Shown here: positions 1 to 10,746 of the stretch, in pieces
Layout: each line of letters begins with the position of its first letter
Numbering within the stretch: the first letter of the stretch is position 1
NCBI GenBank assembly: GCA_026075535.2
Contig: AP026539.1
Coordinates: 5,890,001 to 5,954,000 of the forward strand
DNA length: 64,000 nucleotides
Source of the DNA: Tricholoma matsutake
Taxonomy: Eukaryota > Basidiomycota > Agaricomycetes > Agaricales > Tricholomataceae
Reading direction: 5' to 3'
Notes under the pieces: model-generated
The model's database searches: none
The model's input: only the letters and a program-made list of their open reading frames with translations
What the model was told of the DNA's origin: nothing
Translations under genes and position numbers: made by a program

Positions 1-1340
1 CTTCCCCTCACATATCTTGTGATTGTTCCCTGCCTGTTCAGAGTTCCATCTACATTTGTGGCCTGGATGGTGTAGCCCAAGGGATATGTCTTGATCCCTT
101 CTTGTTCGATGAATTTTGAGTCAATAAAGACTCCTCCTGCTCCAGAGTCGAGGAGCGCATTCGTTGCGATGTCTTTTCCATTGTCTGACTCAGCTACCCG
201 AATAGACAGGCGCATAGATTGTCTATTCATGGTAGCCAAGAGTACAGACCCTACAGAAATTTCAGCAGTGACTGGTGTCATATCAGGCCGCTGCTCTAAA
301 AACCTGATTCCTCCATGAGGTTGAGGGCTCATTCCTTTTCTTCTTTGTCTAGTTCATCCAGCATTGTGCAGATCTTCTGGTAGGTGTCCACCCCAGTCTT
401 TTTCTGGGCGAAGCGGTTTCGGTAGGGAGGAGGCGCTGACCCCGTCTGGGTGGGGTCTTTTCCATCATTGTGGTCAGATGATCGGTGTCCGGGTTGGTGG
501 CAGATGAAACACAATCCCTTTCAGAGGTGTTCCACATGTTCTTGGTTCATCAGTAAGTTGATGTCAAGAGAGGGCTGTCCTTTCTTCGTTGTTTCCTTCA
601 TCTTCTGGTTCTGCCTGGTCTTCCCCAGGATTGCCATGGCCCATTTCCATTGGCCTTTGTATTTCAAGGCTGCCTTTATCCAGCCCTTGAGAGTGTTGGG
701 TACCGTTTCCATTGTGTGTACCCTCTTCAGTAATTTGGGGTGCAGTCCATCCATGAAGTACTTGATCATGGCTGCATCTTCTGTGATTCCCGTCCTGTCT
801 TTCAGGATGCAGAAGTTCGCCACATATTCTTCAAGGTTCCCTGAACCTTGCTTGAGATTCTTGATCTCTGTCTTTGCTGTTCCAGCGTCATCGATCAATG
901 AGAAGGCCTCTAAGACCTTCTGTCAGAAGTCTGTGTATTCACGTCCCTCGGACTGGTGTTGGTTGATGAATGTCTGTGCCCAGGCAGCTGCTGTCCCTCC
1001 ATTCATGAAGGACAGCGTGAAGATAATCTTCTTGTCATTCGTGTCATAGACCTGGTCGTTGATTCGCAGGTATAGGTCTATCTCCTGCAGGAACTTGGCA
1101 GTCTTGGTCCGCTCTTCTGAGAAGTCTGTTGGTGATCAGATTCGAATGTCCTTCACGGACGTCATTGGTGTGGTTGTGGGTTCAGACATCTCATTATAGA
1201 GGTCATCTGTTTCGTCTGTTAAGAAGCAGGTGGATGTTTCGGGTGGGGGTGTGTGTGGTTGTTCAAAGTCTTCGTTGGTGAGGAAATCTCCTCGTTGTCT
1301 GTCAGTTGATCTGTAGAACCAATGCTGTGCTGGGCTCAAG
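1..1340 (-). pseudogene. Ty3/gypsy gag-protease, partial, degenerate
   Basis: This is the start of a Ty3/gypsy polyprotein read leftward and cut by the window edge. From about 1340 down to 520 lies a capsid-like Gag region (FTLSFMNGG, AAAWAQTFINQ, then NLKQGSGNLEEYVANF). A zinc knuckle follows at about 510-470 (CFICHQPGHRSSDH, so CX2CX4HX4H with His in place of the last Cys). An aspartic protease core, LLDSGAGGVFID, sits at about 180-90. In-frame stops near 1136 and 930 break the frame, so I call it inactive. The order gag-knuckle-protease and the flanking LTR at 1506-2190 fit a minus-strand gypsy element whose RT and integrase would lie left of the window. Confidence 0.85.
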
Positions 1341-1505
1341 TAATGGACTAGTCTTCTGTTGTATCGGTACCAAGATGAACCTGGCTGTGGTTCTGCTTCT
1401 CTTGGTGGTCAGTCTGGGGTTTGTCTAGACCCAGGTCGCTGTGGTGTGTTTCAAGATGTATTGCCTACACCTAGGTAGGTGGGCTAGCAGATAGTTTACA
1501 TCTTA

Positions 1506-2190
1506 TGTTAAGGGCAAAGCCTCAACCACTTGATCTAGTCGATGTCATTCGATGAGGTGCTTCCTCGACGAGTCATTCAGCACTAGTCTTACTTGGAGCA
1601 TCCGATGTAAGATAGGTAGTGCACTCTAGCAGGGCTTCTGCATAGAGTCGTTCAGGTTCACGCACTAAGGGGCTTCCTTAGTGGTTTTGAGTAAGTTCGC
1701 GAGTTGCAAGTTAAGGCTGTTAAATGCCTAGATCTAAACTAAGGACATCCCTACTACAAGTTGCAGTACTTATACTACAAGGGAGGTCCTTATCGTCCAA
1801 TTGGAAAGGTAGATGTGTATCAAGTAAGAATAGAAACAATAGCCCTCATGCCTTGCATGAGGCGTCCAATGTCACGGAGTGCTGCGGCGCAGCATGTCAG
1901 GAAACAATAAGAGATAAGCCTCATGCCTAGCATGAGGTGTCCGATGTCATGGACCTCATGTCAAGAGGTTGTCATATCACAGCATGTGTGGGAGTAGGTT
2001 TGGGTGCATGGAGTCACCATGCGTCAAGGGTGCCTTCCTCAGGAAGGGGATCGATTGCATGCAGTCAGCATGCGTTGTACGTGTGTCTGGTGTCAAGGGC
2101 ATGCCACAGGCATGAGTCAAGGGGTGCCTCCTGTCTGGAGGGGATCGTTGGGTGCGTCGGGTTCCATGAGTTACAAGGAAAATTGTAACA
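1506..2190 (-). repeat. 5' LTR of the gypsy element
   Basis: The block begins TGTTA and ends TAACA on the plus strand, giving the inverted TG...CA ends expected of an LTR. It lies directly upstream of the minus-strand gag. It has no coding capacity and includes decayed tandem-like GC-rich stretches. The second LTR is outside the window, so the exact ends are inferred from the inverted terminal nucleotides only. Confidence 0.6.
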
Positions 2191-2356
2191 GCCACCCACA
2201 GGAAGCAGTGTCCCCAGTAACGGATTCAACTTACAAACTGCAATTCACCTTGAGGATGATACTGACTTGTACACTGCCCTTTGCATAAGTTGATCCCTTG
2301 TGCGCATAGCCTTTCTGAGGATTAGTAGTGTTGTGTCTGGGACTTAACCACCACAG

Positions 2357-2793
2357 CTGGGCTTGACTGTTCTGTTATGTGGCACTACCAACCAAAGCCA
2401 GTTGTTGCCAAAATCATTGCAATGGTATGTTCTTATCTGCTTTCTTATATCATTCTTAGATGGATCTCCTAGGCTTGAGAGCGCCACCACTACTTTAAGT
2501 GTTTCCCACACAGTTAGGTGGTTGAAGAATTTATTGAGTCCAGTCTGAAGAACAAGCATGCCTATGCCTGTAAACATGGATATTTTGCTGTAATGACAAA
2601 CTTGGATGACGTAGTGAGTAATAAGGATGAGGACGAGAAGGATGGGGACAATGCAGAGGATATGGACAATGCGGAGGACAATGCGGGGGATGCAGGGGAT
2701 GTGGAGGATGCAGAGGAAGACATGGAGGATGAAGGTGACAAGGGCAAGGGACTCAAAGAGGATAGGGGTAGCTCAGATATGGATGATGCTTGA
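2357..2793 (+). pseudogene. Acidic-tailed gene family, fragment (copy 1)
   Basis: An exon fragment reads AGLDCSVMWHYQPKPVVAKI, then a GTATGT...CTAG intron, then VVEEFIESSLKNKHAYACK followed by a long Asp/Glu-rich tail (NAEDMDNAEDNAGDAGDVED and on). The same exon order and the same intron position occur in the fuller copy at 39078-41007. This copy lacks all upstream exons and has in-frame TGA and TAG codons in the second exon, so it is a relic. I do not recognise the family; two copies next to repeats suggest it travels with, or belongs to, a mobile element. Confidence 0.6.
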
Positions 2794-3421
2794 AATGTGA
2801 TCATGCTCTGTATGTATGGCCTGAATTTCGGCCAATAACAAATGATTTCCAATGGGGTAGACCACTACCCATAACAGTTGAAAAGTCACTGCTAGCAGTA
2901 TGAAACCTGTTGATAAAACTACTACATAAAGTGGATGAATTCTTCCACTCTCAAAAGACCTGGAAAGTTGATGAAATTCAACCTGGGTAGAGGTTGTTAT
3001 TCTCGCCCATATAAAGATGAAAACAACCCATGGGATGGATTTGGTACAGTATGAATTAGGACAAATTCTGTGAGGAATTCACCCCTTTGACACCCTTAAA
3101 TGGGGGGGGGGAAATTCCTTCTTTCATTCCCCTTACAGTTGATGAAATTAAGCCCATGTAGAGCAGTGTTATTTTTGCCCATATAAGATGAAAACCATCC
3201 CATGGGATGAATTTGGTGTGGACTGAACTGGGGACAAAATTCGGGAGGTTTTCATCCCATTGACTCATCCCTTGCAAATAGAAAAAAACCTCCTTTTTCA
3301 CTCCTCTTAGGGGTAGATTTTCATTCCAACTCCTGATGAAACTTATTCCATTCTGGGGTTTATCAATACATGAAAACTATACCATAAATATATCAATTTA
3401 CACTATTCAAAGGTGTGAAAT
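2794..3421. other. Non-coding, with a 171-bp tandem duplication
   Basis: No gene is supported. The segment starting GTTGATGAAATT at 2967 recurs in diverged form at 3138, a 171-bp step, each copy ending in a run of GGAATTC/GGGTTTTC-like sequence. Similar sequence lies downstream of copy 2 of the acidic-tailed gene (about 41380-41480), so this is part of a larger repeated unit. Confidence 0.5.
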
Positions 3422-4005
3422 GTGGGATGGGTTTCCTACTCTGCAGGCCCCATAGTGCATTTGTTGCTGTCTGAATTCAGAAGACTGGGTGAATGCTGCT
3501 CCAGAGGTACTGGGGACATTGATCCACTGGATTTGGAGATCAGAGAACTTGGCAAAATCAGTGAGCTCCAAGTCTCTTCACTGGGCAACTCAAATTCGGA
3601 CTGCTTGATTGTAGTTGATGATGCAGGAATGGAGTTGGGAAGGTATGGAGGCAAAGAATTACTGGATGTGCCTTCCATACAATTGAAGCTCGAGTTTCTG
3701 ATGTTTGAAAATGAATAAGGTGGCATCAATGAGTGCTTTCAAAGCAATAACCCAGTCACCATGTGTTTTGACTGTCTTGGCAGGGCTGAGGTACCATGCA
3801 GCAGTTCAAGGTTCCTCCCAATAGAAACAGATTCTCAGTCCTCTTGTGTGATGCAATAGATGTTGGAGAACACATGATCGAGGTCAACATCAAGAAGGTT
3901 GAGACATTCAGACTGAGGGAATTGTGGGTAGCTTCTTCCACAGTTGACTCAGGCTTGTTTAAGAACTTTAGAGAAATTCTCGAGAAGAGACTGGGTTTTT
4001 TGTAA
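3422..4005 (+). other. Unrecognised coding-like segments
   Basis: Two plus-strand open stretches (3422-3718, 98 codons; 3796-4005, 69 codons) have amino-acid composition unlike random AT-rich DNA, for example SDCLIVVDDAGMELGRYGG and NRFSVLLCDAIDVGEHMIEV. They could be exons of one decayed gene, but I cannot place a start, assign a domain or connect them with confidence. They follow the acidic-tailed gene fragment and precede the intact host-gene island. Confidence 0.3.
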
Positions 4006-4026
4006 GGATGCTGAAAGCTTGGTCAA

Positions 4027-4416
4027 TCACTGAATTTTGGAGTCATCCGGCTCATTCCACGGTAACGCCTTGTAGTTGAGTTGCATATGTTTTTTGTTGT
4101 CTTCTCCATCATCTGATTCGGGTGAATGGGCTCGCTTAGCTGAGCTAGCAGCAGGAGCTTCACATTCCGGCTCTGCTCCTGCAGCATGGTCAAAGGAGTC
4201 GATGAGACCTGAAACTCTCTGTCTCCCACACTGTGGGGCATTATCCCGGTAGCGTTTGAAGTTGTCGAGTATGCTTATATAGGCTCCATAGGCAGTGACG
4301 AAGGCACTTTCCTCCAATTGCCCTTGAGGGATCGACGATTTCGGCTTAGACACTTCGCCCGCTCTGAATTGTTGGACAATTTCGACACTTGCTGAGGACT
4401 TCATTTTGGAGCCCAT
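4027..4416 (-). CDS. Small hypothetical protein, 129 aa
   Basis: An uninterrupted ORF from ATG to stop. The N-terminal half (residues 1-70) is mixed hydrophilic with SAFVTAYGAYISILDNFKRY. The C-terminal half is Ala/Glu/Ser rich (SSAKRAHSPESDDGEDNKK) and ends LNYKALPWNEPDDSKIQ. There is no signal peptide or membrane segment. It is divergently placed to the cyclophilin gene, 421 bp apart. I do not recognise a domain. The acidic Ser-Pro linker and the LNYKALPW ending resemble, as far as I recall, transposon-associated proteins of mushroom fungi, so it may be an N-terminal fragment rather than a host gene. Confidence 0.5.
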   Translation of the reverse strand: MGSKMKSSASVEIVQQFRAGEVSKPKSSIPQGQLEESAFVTAYGAYISILDNFKRYRDNAPQCGRQRVSGLIDSFDHAAGAEPECEAPAASSAKRAHSPESDDGEDNKKHMQLNYKALPWNEPDDSKIQ

Positions 4417-4837
4417 AGGTCTTTTCTAGGCTACTCAGCTCTCGACTTCTTGACTCTGACGCGTGATGCTGCTTTCACCATGCTGTGACATGATACGAAT
4501 GTGGATGTGAAGAATGATATTTATAAGGCAAGCAGAGTGACTACCAAGGCACGAGAGCTGTCAGTTCGACTGGTCGCGCTGCTGTCATCAGAGCGCACCG
4601 GTTTTCGGCTATTCGTCCTTCAACTCAACTCCTGAGCGTGTGATTAGAACCACCGTGTTGTTAGCGCTGCAGTCACGAGCAGATCGTTGTGATCGCGATT
4701 TCGACGCATCATATGGTCATCTAATCTTATCAGTTTGTGGTGGCTGAGACTTTAGATTTCCGGTAACAGCCGGATCGTTTATAACAGATAACATCATCGC
4801 CCATCTCCAAACCACATTCTCTTTCCATCCCCTCATC
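4417..4837. promoter_or_regulatory. Divergent intergenic region
   Basis: This 421-bp gap separates the leftward hypothetical ORF from the rightward cyclophilin gene and must hold the promoters of both if both are expressed. A TATA-like GTTTATAACAG lies about 60 bp before the cyclophilin ATG and a TATTTATAAGG sits about 110 bp before the leftward ATG. The leader before the cyclophilin ATG is pyrimidine rich, as is common in highly expressed fungal genes. Roles are inferred from position. Confidence 0.4.
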
Positions 4838-5505
4838 ATGGCAAACGTATTCGTAAGTTTCCCTCTTAATCGTCGGGTTTCCCTCAGATGTTTTTTAATT
4901 TTCGCCGATCTACCTTTTTAGTTTGACATCACGATCGATGATCAACCCAAGGGGCGCATCGTCTTCAAACTCTACGACGATGTGGTACCAAAGACCACCA
5001 GAAACTTTCGCGAACTAGCCACCGGTGAAAATGGTTATGGTTACAAGGGGTCTGCTTTCCATCGCATCATCCCTCAGTTCATGCTTCAAGGAGGTGACTT
5101 TACAAGAGGAAACGGCACTGGTGGGAAATCGATCTACGGAGAGAAGTTTGCTGGTACGTCATCTGGATGGAAACGTTTTCATACAGGATCTGATATGATT
5201 AACACCAGACGAAAACTTCAAGCTCAAACACTCCAAAGTCGGTCTGCTTTCCATGGCCAATGCTGGCAAGAACACCAATGGATCTCAGTTCTTCGTCACC
5301 ACCGCTGTAACTAGCTGGCTCGATGGTAAACATGTAGTATTCGGTAAGCTGTTTTCATGTTGTTGAAGAAAGCATCATATTTATACTTCTTTCGACAGGC
5401 GAGGTCGTGGAGGGATTGGATCTCGTTCGCACCATTGAGGCACATGGCACGCCAGGTGGCACTCCGAAGAGCAAGGTTGTGATATCCAATTCTGGCACGG
5501 TTTAA
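4838..5505 (+). CDS. CPR1: Cyclophilin A-type peptidyl-prolyl cis-trans isomerase
   Basis: This is a cytosolic peptidyl-prolyl isomerase of the single-domain cyclophilin A class, which catalyses proline isomerisation in protein folding and is the usual cyclosporin A target. Exons are 4838-4852, 4922-5153, 5209-5343 and 5399-5505, all with GT-AG borders, giving 162 aa, the typical length. Key residues are present: [15 protein letters not shown] with the catalytic Arg at 53, Phe 58, Met 59 and Gln 61; [14 protein letters not shown]; and [11 protein letters not shown] with the Trp (119) and His (124) of the cyclosporin pocket. There is no signal peptide or extension, so it is cytosolic. The ATG starts a 15-nt first exon (MANVF) that matches the family N-terminus. 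The gene looks intact. Downstream, 143 bp separate it from the permease gene on the same strand. Confidence 0.96.
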
Positions 5506-5648
5506 ATCAAATATCGAAGTTGGACACTGAACGTCAATATATACGTTGTATTATACTATGGTACACTATGATACTATGATACTATGATACAGATCGCAGT
5601 GTGACGACGAGTGTGCACAGCCACATCGATATCGCATCTAGTTAACCC
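5506..5648. other. Short intergenic spacer with GATACTAT repeats
   Basis: Spacer between cyclophilin stop and permease ATG. It contains a small tandem run of ATGATACT units at about 5565-5592. It must carry both the cyclophilin 3' end and the permease promoter; no clear polyadenylation or TATA signal can be singled out. Confidence 0.5.
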
Positions 5649-7997
5649 ATGTCTCCAGACGAGCAAGATCCGGATGGACAAGAAGCAGATTTGCTTTTGC
5701 CCAGCACTTCAGACTCATTCCCATCAGTTAATCCAAAGAATACACTGGATGGGGAAGCCTTACATCGAAATGAAGGAGATTGTACGATATCGATACTATG
5801 TTCATAAGCCAAAGTGTTCTTTGAATTTTTCTTTTCAGCGGGTGGAGAGTCCTTTGACAACGTCCCGCGTGCAAAGCGGCAACTCGGTGAATACCATATG
5901 CATGAAACCAGCGGGACGGAGTCTGACGTTCGACCTCCTAGGCCTTTTCAGTGTTGTATTTCTGATATTTAATCGGGTGATAGGAACGGGGTCAGTGCGG
6001 TCCGAATTTTGGCCTTGTAAGGTGTTCAAGTTCCTGACTGCAAGTTTCACCTTTTCTTCTCAGGATTTATGCAACACCCAGCGTCATCCTACGCTCTTCT
6101 GGCAGCGTCGGGGTTGCATTATTGATGTGGCTTGTCGGTGCACTGATTGCTGCGGCAGGCACCACGGTCTACATAGAACTAGGAGCCGTTCGTTTGAGCA
6201 TTCTACTCAATCATAGGGCGCAATACTCACCTCATCCATTCAGGGACTACCCCGTAGTGGTGGCGAGAAGAACTATCTGGAATATATCTATCGTCGCCCT
6301 AAGTTTTTGACGTCATGCACGTTCTCTATATATGCCGTGATAACCGTACGCCATTCACTGAATTTCAAGCATGCGACCTAGGTTCTTATTCTCATACAGG
6401 GATCCGCAGCCGCCAACAGCGTGGTGTTCGGCGAATGTAAGTTTTCAGGTGGGTAGCTGTGTCATCTAATGTTCTGGTCGTTCCAGATGTCATACATTCT
6501 CTTTCTCTGGAGCCGTCGCGGTATAATACTCGTTTCGTGGCGTTCCTATGCTTAACGTTCTGCTGTCTCTTGCATGGAACCTCGGTCAAGTGGGGACTTT
6601 TGTTCCAGAACGCTTTGGGATTCTCCAAACTAGTCATTCTCTTCGCAATTGCTCTCTCAGGGATATTCTGTCTCTTGGGTGTATCTGGATTTTCTGTTCG
6701 GGATGGCTACGAGGTTCCAAGAAACTTCGAATGGAGCAAGATGTGGGAGGGCAGCGGAACAGGGGCTAATTCATTTGTTACCGGGCTTTATAATGTCATT
6801 TGGTGAGATGTTTCAGTATGTAGATGACTTGTCTTCATGCTCAACATTACTGAAGGTCTTTCGTTGGTTATTCTAATGCTAACTACGCATTATCCGAAGT
6901 GAAGGATCCAGTTCCTACCATTAGACGTGCTGCTCCTTTGGCAATGGCTTTCGTGTCCACCGTCTATCTATTTGTGAACATCGCATATTTTGCTGTTGTG
7001 TCCAAAGCCGATATTCTCGGCAGCCGAAGAATTGTTGCGTATGTATGGCATCGGGACACTTACGCTTTCACTGAAACCTTCGTCAGAGCTCTGTTCTTTC
7101 GTAATCTGTATGGTCCTACAGCCGAAAAGGTGGAAGTTCAGAACTTCTGACCGATTCGCATTACAACGATCATAGTGACAATGCTTATTTAGGCACTCAG
7201 CGTCTTCATATCCTTGTCGGTGCTAGGAAATCTTCTTTCTGGTCAGTTCTCCCAAGGCCGAGGTAAAGCACTAAACAACGCTGTGCGGTCGCAGTGACTT
7301 TAACGATTTATTCCTTGGCAGTCATCCAGGAAGTTGGCCGCGAAGGTGTTCTTCCGTATGCTTCCTTCTTTGCAAGCAACAGACCATTCAACGCCCCCCT
7401 GGCTGGACTTTTCACGCAATACGTTGTGTCATGTGCTTTCATGCTAGCCCCACCACCTGGTGATGCGTATCTGTTTATGATCAGCTGTAAGCTCTTATCA
7501 TCGCACATTTACCGATCGCAATCCTCTAAGCCGTGATCAACAGTGTCATCGTACTCACTCGCCATTATCAATACTCTGGTCTCAGGTGGACTGCTCCTTT
7601 TATATACGAAAGCATATCAGGAGTGGAATTGGGATCCCCTGTTCCGAGCACCCAAACTAATCATCTGGCTATTCTTTCTCTCCAACGTATTTCTTGTCGT
7701 CATCCCGCTCATCCCGCCTGCCCCTGGATCTAGGGTCTACGATCATCTGCCCTACTGGGTAAGTGGATCATCCACCTTACCTTCGCATGATCAAGAGATT
7801 GATTCCGACCTGGCTTGCAGTTGCACGTTTTCGTGGCGTATTTGGTCTCATTGATCGGGATAGCATATTGGTACACATGGTGTGTTTGGCTACCTAAGAG
7901 GCAAGGTTACAAGCTCGAAAGAGAATGGACTTTGCAAGCCGATGGCGTTTCGAGACACGTTTTCCGACAGGTACGTGTAGCAGAAGATTACTATTAA
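5649..7997 (+). CDS. MUP1: MUP1-like methionine/amino-acid permease (APC superfamily)
   Basis: A plasma-membrane amino-acid/proton symporter of the LAT/MUP1 branch; high-affinity methionine uptake is the role known for yeast MUP1, substrate here inferred. Exons: 5649-5781, 5839-5886, 5942-5990, 6064-6187, 6244-6345, 6400-6436, 6487-6802, 6856-7038, 7087-7129, 7193-7262, 7322-7486, 7544-7758, 7821-7997. All introns are GT-AG and phases join without a stop, giving 553 aa. A hydrophilic N-tail (1-45) precedes the family motif GGESFDNVPRAKRQLG (46-61). The first helix carries the substrate-binding NRVIGTGIYATPS (71-83). Then come LLMWLVGALIAAAGTTVYIE, GLPRSGGEKNYLE, SNANYALSEVKDPVPTI, VIQEVGREGVLPYASFF and a last hydrophobic pair before a short cytosolic tail. 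The start is the first ATG in frame after the spacer. The exact last codons are less certain because a GTACGT donor-like site overlaps the end (about 7971). The gene looks intact. Confidence 0.93.
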
Positions 7998-8196
7998 GGC
8001 CCTCTGGACACTTTGGGAGTTGCTTTTGTTACTAGGATAAGATAGGGTGCGTGTGGAAAGTCAATCCTAGCATAATCAGAGTCTAACTATAGGTACAGTA
8101 AGTATTGATCCGTATCCGAGTAATGTCTAAGTACTTAGATAGCTTGAAGCTCGCAGTCAATATATGGTTCGCCTCCCCAAGTCACTTAGATAATCC
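7998..8196. other. Permease 3' flank
   Basis: The 3' flank of the permease. A 33-nt stretch at 8056-8088 (beginning GAAAGTCAATCCTAGCATAA) is identical to 25111-25143. The segment ends at GATAATCC (8189-8196), the left target duplication of the hAT-like element. Confidence 0.5.
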
Positions 8197-8719
8197 TAGT
8201 GTTGCGAACGGAGCCGCGAGCCGTTGAGCCGAGCCGGCCAGCTGCGCCGATAAATCGGCTCGCAGCCCAGAGCCGCCCAAGCCATGCTCTAAGTTGTCTA
8301 AAGTTCAGAGGTGCTGGATGACTTTAAACCTTCCGAAAATATTATAGAACACTCTGTAGAAGTCCCTGCTGCTAATTTGAATGCATATTTTCATACCCTA
8401 TTCCCCACTGCCATCACGCAAGCATTTTTTGTAATAGGTACGAGGAGATAAACACAGCCAAACAATCTCATCAATGATACGGATCCACACAAAACTCAAT
8501 AGTATGCCATATTTCTTTTGTAATAATGGTCTACACGACTTACTTGACATTAAAAAGCATAACTGAGGCATAATTACAAGTAGAACGGTGAGCCCACAAC
8601 TTTGGGCAATTTCAATCGGCTTAGCCGGCTCAACACCTGCAGTAGGACTCACCGGGACAGATCACATGACTTCATTGCACACTTTGTTGAAGTCCCTGGT
8701 GGGTACGTACGAGGGGGTA

Positions 8720-9354
8720 CTATCACTTACCGAGTGTTTTACCACGGGTACTAGTGTTTCACCACCACACTGATAACACTTTCTAAGCCCCAAAACATCT
8801 CCAACCATCTTCAAATTGGCGATCTGAGAGGTTATAAGTATTAAAAACATTCCTCTGATTTTCCCCTGATTTTCGGTTGAGGTCGAGGTTGGTAAAAGCT
8901 ACATTATGAGGGGTGAATCACATATTTCTGACATTGAGATATGAGGAGTGAACCAATCCTTCCCATTTTTTTTCTCAAAGCAATAGTATCTATTTCCCAT
9001 AGACTGAGAGTAGTTGCACCATGATCATACAGCAGTTTTTGGTTTTCTGGCTCACCGTGACATTTCACGGACAGAATTTAAACACCGACAAGTGTGCTAT
9101 TTTGGGCAAACTCGATCAACAAATGCTTTTACGAAAACGCGTTACTTTTGCGTGACATGGTGGTGAAAGACTAGGTACTTTTTGACATGGGGGCTCGTCG
9201 TTGCTTCATCTTCACCTTTCATTGAGATAATTAGATTTTCTGGAAGCAATGAAGCCTATCTTTTGAACCATATATGCCATCAGTATAATTTTGTAGTCGA
9301 TGCGGTGTAATTTAGTAATCAGTAAATCGTGGTGAAACACTCGGTAAGTGATAG
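8720..9354. mobile_element. Tc1/mariner-type MITE
   Basis: A 635-bp segment with terminal inverted repeats of 26 bp (CTATCACTTACCGAGTGTTT at the left, its reverse complement at the right, one mismatch overall). It is flanked on both sides by TA (8718-8719 and 9355-9356), the target of Tc1/mariner transposons. No long ORF is present, so it is a non-autonomous element mobilised in trans. It is inserted in the hAT-like element at 8197-15707. Confidence 0.7.
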
Positions 9355-9394
9355 TATAGGTTGTGAAACACAGTGTATGGGAGGTATTTATAGT

Positions 9395-9515
9395 AATACA
9401 TGTTATTTGAATACTAAGGATTTACATGAAGCTAAAAACAATACATGTTATTTGAATACTAAGGATTTACATGAAGCTAAAAACAATATATGTCATTTGA
9501 ATACTAAGGACCTGG
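9395..9515 (+). repeat. 45-bp tandem repeat, about 2.7 copies
   Basis: Copies start at 9395, 9440 and 9485 with AATACATGTTATTTGAATAC. The first two are identical over 45 bp. The third has AATATATGTCATTTG and breaks off after about 31 bp. The period is a multiple of three, so one reading frame stays open, but nothing suggests a real protein. Confidence 0.8.
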
Positions 9516-9519
9516 TTGT

Positions 9520-9950
9520 CGTTGTGTTCTTCGTCGTCCCATCATCATTGCATCATCGTTGCGTTGTCGTCCAGTACCTAAAAAAGTTCATCCCCATCAT
9601 GGTTCCTGCTCCTGTTGTCCCCTGCCCATCGTCCCTCGTTGTTGCCTGTTAGCACCCGCGATCCACCCTGTGAGCAGGGGCTCGCAGCGGTGGCATGGGG
9701 TACCGGGGTTGAGCATGGGGTGTCCTAAGGTGGGTCTGTAATTATAACATATTCATAAAGAAATACAAAGAAAAAAGAAAAAAACTTACCTAGGCCCCAA
9801 ATGACAATACTTAGACATCTTTTGGGCCTGGTTTCTGGCTTTCTTCGTCGTTGATTGGCATGGGAGTGGCAGCTGTGGGTGATGATGGAGTGGTGGTGGT
9901 ATAGGAAGGAGGAGGGAGGCATCATCAATGTCCTAGGAGTGTAAAGACCT
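9520..9950 (-). repeat. Hairpin/intron module (single)
   Basis: The plus strand shows the palindromic core TGTGAGCAGGGGCTCGCAG near 9670. At 9727-9792 the minus strand reads as an intron (CTAG|GTAAGTTTTTTTC...ATTACAG), preceded by a GGCCC...GGGCC hairpin near 9794-9829. The module ends GGAGTGTAAAGACC, the same terminal motif as the element ending at 34441. See the findings for the family. Confidence 0.5.
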
Positions 9951-10197
9951 CAAAGACAGGGAGATGTGGGGGAGAGTCTAGGTGAGGTGACACATTGACA
10001 ACAGGTGCGACGACATGCCAAATGGCGAAACGTTCAAAATTCAAGTGGAAAGCAACTGTTTGTTTACACATCAATGGGAACCATCATGTGATCTGTCCCA
10101 ATGAGGGGTCCTACTGCTTGAGACAGCCGGCTCAGAGTCACTCAGGGCGGCTTAGCATCATTTTGATCGGCTCAAGTGCCTGAGCTGCGCCACGGGC

Positions 10198-10545
10198 TGT
10201 TGAGATATACACCATGAACGGGTATCATCATATCCGATGATGCGTTCATTTGATCCCATCACTGACTCCCTTTATGGCATGTCGGCATTATCAACAAGTA
10301 TTTTGGCACGTCCCCTTTATACTCGTCTTTTGGTTACCTTCATGACTTCTAGTATACATACCCCACAATATTAGTTAGACACCTCAGTCAATTATACATT
10401 GACTGAGGTGAGTAACATTCCATAGAACCTTACATACAGGATTATTAATAGTACCATAGTCTATTCTTATCTAGGTACTATTTGCTCGTATATAGTCAAT
10501 TATACATCGACTGAGTCTATTCTTATCTAGGATTGATTCTCTACA
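10198..10545 (+). repeat. copia 5' LTR
   Basis: The 348-bp LTR starts TGTTGAGATATACACC and ends GATTCTCTACA. It holds two copies of CAATTATACATYGACTGAG. Compared with the 3' LTR I count 13 substitutions, 12 of them transitions, and one 1-bp indel. Confidence 0.92.
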
Positions 10546-10563
10546 GGTTATGGGCCACTCCCA
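10546..10563 (+). other. Primer-binding site, copia type
   Basis: GGTTATGGGCCACTCC directly follows the LTR. It can pair with the anticodon-arm region of initiator methionine tRNA, the half-tRNA priming described for Drosophila copia, rather than with a tRNA 3' end. Confidence 0.6.
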
Positions 10564-10746
10564 TCACTTTTAAGCGATGGTAGACAATCTCCTAGCCACT
10601 CGATGTTTTACTCTATGTCATATTTTCAATCGAAATTCCGATCACTATCCCGTTTCGGATCACAGATTGCCCTTTGTGCATTCAACCCCTAGCAGACGGT
10701 CTCTTGCTCCTCGAACCTCAATTTTCTTTCTCTATCTATACCCAAC

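Noticed and set aside
7971..7997. Additional last intron in the permease gene starting GTACGT
   Set aside because: Reading through gives a stop within nine codons and a family-length protein; no convincing acceptor and exon follow.
9395..9515. CRISPR-like direct repeats
   Set aside because: Units are contiguous without spacers, only three in number, and in a eukaryotic context.
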